Below, piece after piece: positions 58,566-64,000 of a stretch of DNA of 64,000 nt. Every line of letters starts with the position of its first letter. Positions within the stretch are counted from its first letter, which is position 1. The notes under the pieces are model-generated. The model was not told the DNA's origin. It did no database searches and saw nothing but the letters and a program-made list of their open reading frames with translations. The translations under genes and the position numbers were made by a program. Origin of the DNA: an uncultured Bacilli bacterium (GTDB lineage Bacteria > Bacillota_I > Bacilli_A > RF39 > UBA660); the NCBI GenBank assembly GCA_934168275.1, contig CAKPNA010000002.1, positions 1 to 64,000 on the forward strand. The letters are read 5' to 3'.

Positions 58566-59776
58566 CTTTTTTCCTCCTCGCAAACTTCATATATTTCTTG
58601 TTTATCACAAGAAATATATGACAAAAATAAATAAAATAAAGGGTTAAATGTAATTTCTACTGTTCCCAAAAACACCATCATGTAAAACCCTACTATGAAA
58701 TAAATTTTTTTTCTTGTAGCCTCTTTGTTTAATCTAGAAATGTTTGAAAAAGATTTTTTTATAAAATTCAAAAAAAATGCACAACCAATAATTCCAAAAT
58801 ATAACATATATTCCAACAAAGCATTTTGAGCATCATATGCATATGAATTAGTACGTATCTTCATAGTGTTTTTAAAAATCGAATAAACATTGTTAAAACC
58901 ATAACCGAACAACCAATGTCCTTTAAAATAACTAAAGATATTCTTGTATACAATTAGTCTTCCAGACAAATCACTGTTTTTATTGAAAACATCCTCAATA
59001 ACATATTTTATTAATGGTAAATTAACAATAAAATTGCTAAATAATAAAACAACTAAGGCACTAAGCACAATCGCTAAAACTGCCATTGAAGATCTTGCTA
59101 AATGCCCGGTAACCTTCAATTTATTTTGGAAGCCAAACATTAAAAAGAAAAATAGAAAAAATATTCCAACTATTCCAGTACTACATTTTACTCTAATGCA
59201 AACATAAAAATTAAATATAAACAATGATAAAACTATTATTCTATAAATAAAACCATTTTTCTTAATTGAATCAAGGCCATATGAAAAAAACAGTATCGAT
59301 GCCAAAGCATTATAAGAAACCAAAAATTTACTTCCTATAAAATAATTTAAATCATTATACCAAGCTGCTAATGGATACTTATTTGCATAAATTATAGTAA
59401 TAATGCTTAAAAAAGTAGATACGAAGAAATAAATAATAGCCATTTTCTTTTCGCATTTCAATTCGCAAACATATTCTGTAAATAAAAGAATATCTATAAT
59501 TTTTAAACAGTAAAGAATTGTTCCATCTATATTTTTTAGATTAATTAGCGATGAAATTATTGCAAAAATGCAAAAAAGATACAAAGCTATATTAATTTTG
59601 TTATATTTTTTGTTGTTGAAAACTAAACCTTTTAAACTCAGATATATTAAAATCAATATGCAAATGGCTAAAGAAATAAAATTTATGTTGGGTGCATAAG
59701 CAAATTTTGTTACACAAAAAAGATATAACAAGACTCCAAAAACCGGATATAAGGAAAATTTAATTGTTTTGTTCAT
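58562..59776 (-). CDS. wzy: O-antigen/capsule polymerase (Wzy type)
   Basis: A 404-aa hydrophobic protein with about 10-12 TM helices and the long extracytoplasmic loop of polymerase/ligase proteins (VFNKNSDLSGRLIVYKNIF, SYFKGHWLFGYGFNNVYSIF, SYAYDAQNALLEYMLYFGII). The GR...W.G.G pattern is typical of Wzy_C/EpsG-type enzymes. It joins lipid-linked repeat units outside the membrane. It lies 3 bp from the GT2 gene and overlaps the pyruvyl transferase gene. Confidence 0.85.
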   Translation of the reverse strand: MNKTIKFSLYPVFGVLLYLFCVTKFAYAPNINFISLAICILILIYLSLKGLVFNNKKYNKINIALYLFCIFAIISSLINLKNIDGTILYCLKIIDILLFTEYVCELKCEKKMAIIYFFVSTFLSIITIIYANKYPLAAWYNDLNYFIGSKFLVSYNALASILFFSYGLDSIKKNGFIYRIIVLSLFIFNFYVCIRVKCSTGIVGIFFLFFFLMFGFQNKLKVTGHLARSSMAVLAIVLSALVVLLFSNFIVNLPLIKYVIEDVFNKNSDLSGRLIVYKNIFSYFKGHWLFGYGFNNVYSIFKNTMKIRTNSYAYDAQNALLEYMLYFGIIGCAFFLNFIKKSFSNISRLNKEATRKKIYFIVGFYMMVFLGTVEITFNPLFYLFLSYISCDKQEIYEVCEEEKR

Positions 59777-59779
59777 TTT

Positions 59780-60724
59780 TTACCCTTTCAACTTCAAATA
59801 AAAATTATATAACGGTGTTATGTAAGCAAACATTACATATTGTATTTTTCTACTTAATGATAAATTTTTATTTTTTAGAACTCCTCGTGTATATTTTCTT
59901 GCTTCTTTAACATCTATATCTGCATCAATTTTAATTCTTTTTTTGACCTTGTCATTGTATAATGTTAACTTTGCAAATGCGCACCCAGTTTCACCTTCAT
60001 TAATGATTCTTGGATAATTTGATTTTATGTAATTTAATTGTTCTAAAGATGCATAGTAATGGTCCATATTTACTTTTTTATTTCTAGTAATACTATTTGC
60101 TCTTTGAAAATAATGATATTTTGCTTCGTTCAATACAGTAATTTTATTTGCTTTACTAAACAGCAAATAAATTGTATAAAAGTCCTCACACAACTTGCCG
60201 ACAGGAAATCTTATGTTACCGAATAGTTTTATATTATAAAATTTATTGCATGCACTAACATCGAAACATTTAAAAGAATTCAATAACGCGATTGATTCCT
60301 CAGAATTATATATCCCAGAAACAGTCGGAATCCTAACTTTTTTCTTGCCATTATCGTAATCTTTACTAATGCCAAATATAACAATATCTGCTTTATCTTT
60401 TATTGCTTTAGCCAATGACAATTCAACTGTGTCATTTTCAATCCAATCATCACTATCAATAAACATTATATAATTGCCTGTTGCCCTTTCAATACCGTAA
60501 TTTCTAGCATCAGATAATCCACCGTTTTTTTTGTGAAATACTTTTATTCTATTATCATTACTACTTAACTTTTCACAAATTTTTCCGGAATTATCAGTTG
60601 AACCATCATCAATTAATATTATTTCTAAATTTTGATAAGTTTGTTTTAAAGCACTATTTACACATTTTTCAACATATTTTTCCACATTATAAACTGGAAT
60701 AATAATACTTATGAGGTCATTCAT
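59780..60724 (-). CDS. Family 2 glycosyltransferase
   Basis: From the ATG at 60724 the product begins MNDLISIIIPVYNVEKYVEK, the canonical GT2 GT-A start, with LIDDGSTDNSGKICE, KNGGLSDARNYGIERATGNY, IMFIDSDDWI (DxD) and CEDFYTIYLLF. About 314 aa with a C-terminal basic, partly hydrophobic tail. It transfers a sugar in repeat-unit assembly. The frame is open upstream to 60811 over the GT4 gene end, but the conserved start argues for 60724. It follows the GT4 gene. Confidence 0.9.
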   Translation of the reverse strand: MNDLISIIIPVYNVEKYVEKCVNSALKQTYQNLEIILIDDGSTDNSGKICEKLSSNDNRIKVFHKKNGGLSDARNYGIERATGNYIMFIDSDDWIENDTVELSLAKAIKDKADIVIFGISKDYDNGKKKVRIPTVSGIYNSEESIALLNSFKCFDVSACNKFYNIKLFGNIRFPVGKLCEDFYTIYLLFSKANKITVLNEAKYHYFQRANSITRNKKVNMDHYYASLEQLNYIKSNYPRIINEGETGCAFAKLTLYNDKVKKRIKIDADIDVKEARKYTRGVLKNKNLSLSRKIQYVMFAYITPLYNFYLKLKG

Positions 60725-60758
60725 CTTATTACTTACATCTCCTTTTAATTTATTAAAT

Positions 60759-61835
60759 CTATTCATTAACAATTTTCGAAAGCAATTCCTCAAATTTTTT
60801 TGCTTGAACATTTATATTAAAATCATCATTTAATTTTAATTTATCATTTCGTTCCATATTATTAATATTTTTAATCCAGTCATCAATATTTTTTCTATCT
60901 AAATATACCGTATTATCACTTATTTTACATTCATCAGATATAGTATCAGAAAACAAACAAGGTAATCCATTTGCTTGTGCTTCAACACCAACAACTGGTA
61001 AGCCTTCAAATAGTGATGGAAGTAAAAAATAGTCAAAAGCAGAGTAATACTTATTTACATTTGGAGTTTCGTCAATAAATATAAATTTTTCCCCAACATT
61101 TTCTTCTTTAGCTTTTTTAAGAAATTTACTTTTTAACCCCCCGGTGCCAACCATCATTATTTTGAAATCAGAATTTATTTTTTTTGCAAAATCAATAAAG
61201 AAAAAAACATTTTTTTGTTTAACAAATCTACCAACAAACCCTATTACTTTTTCCTTATCATCAATGTTAAATTTATTTCTTATTTCATTTCTAGATTTTA
61301 CATCAAATTTAAAGTATCCGTAATCTACTGCATTATTTACTACTATAAAATTATTGGATTTAAATATTTTTTGACCAGCTAGCTTTGAACATGCAAACTT
61401 ATATTTACAAAATTTATTTACCTTTTCTTGCAAAAAATTACCTATAATATTTTTTATCTTATTATCTGATGATTGTGTACCATGAGCATGAATTGCGAAC
61501 TCATTAATACCGTATTTCTTTGCTTCTTCATAGAAAAAATATGTTTGATATCCAACATTGCTATATACTAAATCATAATCATTATGATGTTCAAAAAATT
61601 TAGCAATCTCTTTTTTGTATTTTGTTAATCCAACTTCTCTTACATATGGCAAACTATAAACTTGTATTCCTTTTTTTCTAAAAAAATCAATATATTTTTT
61701 TGATGGTCTTAAATTATTATATATAATTTCTATTTTAAATTTATCTAAATTATAATTCTTTATATAATTAACAATGAATGCTGCAACTCCATTTGCTTGA
61801 GTTAAAGTTGGTATAATAAATAATATTTTTTTCAC
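60759..61835 (-). CDS. Family 4 (GT-B) glycosyltransferase
   Basis: A 358-aa GT-B protein: N-terminal IIPTLTQANGVAAFIVNYIK and FAIHAHGTQS, C-terminal nucleotide-sugar site VIGFVGRFVKQKNVFFFIDF, IMMVGTGGLKSKFLKKA and SLFEGLPVVGVEAQANGLPC (E-x7-E type motif). It adds a sugar from a nucleotide donor during repeat-unit synthesis on the cytoplasmic face. It is 13 bp downstream of the MenD-like gene. Confidence 0.92.
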   Translation of the reverse strand: MKKILFIIPTLTQANGVAAFIVNYIKNYNLDKFKIEIIYNNLRPSKKYIDFFRKKGIQVYSLPYVREVGLTKYKKEIAKFFEHHNDYDLVYSNVGYQTYFFYEEAKKYGINEFAIHAHGTQSSDNKIKNIIGNFLQEKVNKFCKYKFACSKLAGQKIFKSNNFIVVNNAVDYGYFKFDVKSRNEIRNKFNIDDKEKVIGFVGRFVKQKNVFFFIDFAKKINSDFKIMMVGTGGLKSKFLKKAKEENVGEKFIFIDETPNVNKYYSAFDYFLLPSLFEGLPVVGVEAQANGLPCLFSDTISDECKISDNTVYLDRKNIDDWIKNINNMERNDKLKLNDDFNINVQAKKFEELLSKIVNE

Positions 61836-61848
61836 ACTTTCACCTACT

Positions 61849-63603
61849 TTATTTATTAAATAAATTCATTATCTTCTTTGCTTTTTCTTGACCAATATTC
61901 TTTTTAACAAAATCTTTTGACTTTCTAAATATTTCCGATTTTAAGTCAATTGGTTTAACTTTATTATAAAATTCATGAATTTTTTCTGCATCTGTTTTCA
62001 TTTCTGTAAAAACTTCAAATACAATAGGTTTTTGGTCATTTTTCATAAATTTATCAAGATTATTATCAAATTCTTCTTTGTTGTGAGCAGATAAATATAT
62101 GAAACCATTATCCTTGACCCATCCTTCAGCAATATTATTGTGACGTGCTGGTGTATGTCTATCATCATTTTGTTGAATTTTATTATAATAAAATTCAGAA
62201 CCACCATGATTATTAATTAATAAAATATGTGTATTTTTCCCAATTACATTAATTCTTAAAGAATTCATATCATAAAAGAATGACAAATCGCCTATAACAA
62301 GAAAACTGGGTTTATTACTTGCAACTGATTGTCCAAAAAAAGAAGACATACATCCATCAATACCATGTGTTCCAATATTAGCATATACTTTAATATTTTT
62401 TTTCAATTTAAAGAAATTAGTTATCCTAATACTATCATTGATACTTAAGTGCAATATTGAATTTTCAGGTATCTTTTCAACAACATTCTTTATAGCATAT
62501 ATACTTGAATAATCAAATTCTGGTATTTTTAAAGAATCATTATAATCTTTAAATTCATTAAAATATTTTTTTGTACTTTTACTATTATTATTTTCATTAA
62601 AAATTTTAAATGCTTCCTCAGGCTTACATTCAAAAATTGTGGTTAAAGATTTAAATGCATCTATAACTTTTCCATCTTCACTAATTAGCCAATGATCAAA
62701 TTTCTTACAATTTTCTTTTAATTCGTTCTTTATTCCAGAAAAGATTTGACCACCAAATGAAATTACCAAATCTGGCATAAGCTTTTCAAAAATATTTTTG
62801 GATACAACATTTGAATCCATTGATAAAATTGTATTAATAAGTTCATCATTTTCTATGTTTGACATATAATCGCCAACTAAAACAGCCTCATATTTATTTA
62901 AAAATATTTTTAACTCTATTTCAAGTTTACTATTAACGTTTGATCGTTGACCACATAATATTAAAATTTTCTTATAATTTTTTAATTTTGTAATCTTATT
63001 TTTCCATGAATCAACATCATTTATAAACAATCTATCAATTTTTTGTGTTTTAGGTAATTCTTTAGTTATGAAAGATCTATTATATGTATTAGTTGGAATA
63101 TTTATATGAACAGGACCTTTTGCACCATTATGGTTCAATTCTAATAGCGCCTCATTTATTAATCTTTGACAATATATTTCATCGTTTTTATCATTAATTA
63201 TCGGCAAATTTACTGATTTTTTTACATGTCTATCATACATTCCAACTTGATCAATTAATTGATCTTCCCATTGTCCAACCATTCTTTGATCCCTATCACT
63301 TGTTAAAATAACAAGTGGTACATTCTGATAATATGCTTCTGCAACTGCAGGCCAATAATTACATGTTGCAGTCGATGACGTACAAGAAATAACAACTGGT
63401 TCATTTAATTCTTGAGCCAAGCCTAATGCAAAATATCCTGCACTTCTTTCATCAACTACTGAATAGCAAGTAAAATCTGAATCTTTTTCAACACTATGAA
63501 CGAACGGAAGATTTCGTGACCCTGCTGATAAAACACAATGTTTTATTCCATATTGTTTAAATAATGATATTATATATTGATAACTTTTTAATTCTGTATA
63601 CAT
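61849..63603 (-). CDS. MenD-like thiamine-diphosphate enzyme in the polysaccharide cluster
   Basis: A 584-aa protein with MenD-type landmarks: VLSAGSRNLPF, DERSAGYFALGLAQ (the Glu that activates ThDP), CTSSTATCNYWPAVAEAYYQ, TSDRDQRMVGQ, the ThDP/Mg site GDLSFFYDMNSLR and NNHGGSEFY. MenD proper makes an intermediate of menaquinone synthesis, but no other men gene is here. MenD-like enzymes with an SDR next to them in capsule clusters probably transfer a two- to four-carbon keto acid unit to make an unusual sugar or polyol. That role is inference from context. Length is normal. Confidence 0.8.
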   Translation of the reverse strand: MYTELKSYQYIISLFKQYGIKHCVLSAGSRNLPFVHSVEKDSDFTCYSVVDERSAGYFALGLAQELNEPVVISCTSSTATCNYWPAVAEAYYQNVPLVILTSDRDQRMVGQWEDQLIDQVGMYDRHVKKSVNLPIINDKNDEIYCQRLINEALLELNHNGAKGPVHINIPTNTYNRSFITKELPKTQKIDRLFINDVDSWKNKITKLKNYKKILILCGQRSNVNSKLEIELKIFLNKYEAVLVGDYMSNIENDELINTILSMDSNVVSKNIFEKLMPDLVISFGGQIFSGIKNELKENCKKFDHWLISEDGKVIDAFKSLTTIFECKPEEAFKIFNENNNSKSTKKYFNEFKDYNDSLKIPEFDYSSIYAIKNVVEKIPENSILHLSINDSIRITNFFKLKKNIKVYANIGTHGIDGCMSSFFGQSVASNKPSFLVIGDLSFFYDMNSLRINVIGKNTHILLINNHGGSEFYYNKIQQNDDRHTPARHNNIAEGWVKDNGFIYLSAHNKEEFDNNLDKFMKNDQKPIVFEVFTEMKTDAEKIHEFYNKVKPIDLKSEIFRKSKDFVKKNIGQEKAKKIMNLFNK

Positions 63604-63649
63604 TTCTTCCTCCTATTATTATGTATAATTTTTATATTACACCAATTTT

Positions 63650-64000
63650 TTAATTCCAATCATCATAAGTTAAAGTTGCACATCCACCAGTAACAAATAC
63701 TGTTTCACCAATAATATTATTAGAAATATTACTTACCAATATAACGGAAATATTTGCAATTTCTTCTGGTGTAGCATACCTACCATTTGGCGAACTTGGT
63801 CTATTTATATTTTCATCTCCCTCAAGCAACATATCTGTTGCAGTTGGTCCTGGGGCTATACCATTAACAACAATACCATATTTAATTAATTCTTTAGCTA
63901 ATCCCTTAGTAAAAGCATTCAAACTATTTTTAGCCAAATGATATGGAGTGATAGCAGGTCTAATAGAAGAAGATGAAGAAATATTCAAAATATTTCCTTT
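63650..64000 (-). CDS. Short-chain dehydrogenase/reductase, C-terminal part (N terminus beyond window)
   Basis: The frame is open to the right edge: the last codons read KGNIL before NISSSSSIRPAITPYHLAKN. This is the SDR GNIxNISS strand with catalytic Ser and the Tyr-x3-Lys pair (YHLAK). Then GIVVNGIAPGPTATDMLLEG and the terminal GETVFVTGGCATLT. The Rossmann N-terminal half lies outside. It is 46 bp upstream of the MenD-like gene on the same strand, so it probably reduces or epimerises an intermediate of the same pathway. Confidence 0.88.
   Translation of the reverse strand, partial: KGNILNISSSSSIRPAITPYHLAKNSLNAFTKGLAKELIKYGIVVNGIAPGPTATDMLLEGDENINRPSSPNGRYATPEEIANISVILVSNISNNIIGETVFVTGGCATLTYDDWN

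Overview
The window is very AT-rich, uses the standard code (TGA is a stop, TGG is Trp) and reads as a low-GC Bacillota or a neighbouring walled, mollicute-like gut lineage. Peptidoglycan-related genes (LCP protein, VanY-type carboxypeptidase, sortase with a thioester adhesin), a BY-kinase/PHP-phosphatase capsule module and a Tn1549-type conjugative element all point that way. The species cannot be named from the sequence.

1-19285: a large part of an integrative conjugative element (ICE), nearly all on the minus strand. Reading inward from its right end: a 50-aa protein, ParA, ParB, a Ser/Lys-rich anchored protein, a 34-aa membrane peptide, a thioester/SpaA-repeat adhesin with its sortase, small proteins, a 2392-aa methylase-helicase, DUF3848-like and Toprim proteins, an XRE regulator, a folded oriT-like site, a small membrane protein and MobC. 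Left of MobC lie cargo-like genes (DUF3781, GyrI-like, membrane protein, start of a VOC protein). No relaxase, type IV secretion gene or integrase is inside the window. A TnpV-family gene with its own strong Shine-Dalgarno is nested in another frame of the helicase gene. The right end sits inside uvrB and cuts it after about codon 91.

19559-44900: mostly chromosomal genes. These include a lipoprotein, a 31-residue-repeat protein divergent from an unknown 577-aa protein, a Cys-rich peptide, an M29 aminopeptidase, a class I glutamine amidotransferase, a Xer recombinase, an ABC exporter, a VanY-like carboxypeptidase, tRNA-Ser, a GspE/PilB ATPase, RNase III, a ZnuA-like lipoprotein with an inserted LysM domain, RseP, CdsA, a BadF/HgdC activase, an Nfu protein, an S1 protein and a five-tRNA cluster. 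Two insertions interrupt this core. One is a compact bacteriocin locus (32911-35698) with a C39-peptidase ABC exporter, a small membrane protein and two short double-glycine peptides. The other is a single 986-aa gene with a nuclease-like C terminus, flanked by perfect 36-bp direct repeats that copy the 3' end and terminator of rseP.

44926-64000: an AbiE-type toxin-antitoxin pair next to the tRNA cluster, then a capsule/exopolysaccharide region. The regulatory and export module (LCP, Wzz/BY-kinase, PHP phosphatase, XRE regulator, rhodanese, thioredoxin-like lipoprotein) is split from the biosynthetic module by a truncated serine recombinase and an AAA_14/DUF4143 ATPase gene lying between two near-identical 35-bp hairpin repeats. 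The biosynthetic module holds an FrhB-like Fe-S protein, a Wzx flippase, a polysaccharide pyruvyl transferase, a Wzy polymerase, GT2 and GT4 glycosyltransferases, a MenD-like ThDP enzyme and an SDR cut by the window edge.

The most unusual signals are the repeat-bounded nuclease gene at rseP, the overprinted TnpV gene, the two-peptide bacteriocin locus, the uvrB-targeted ICE end and the LysM-containing ZnuA relative.
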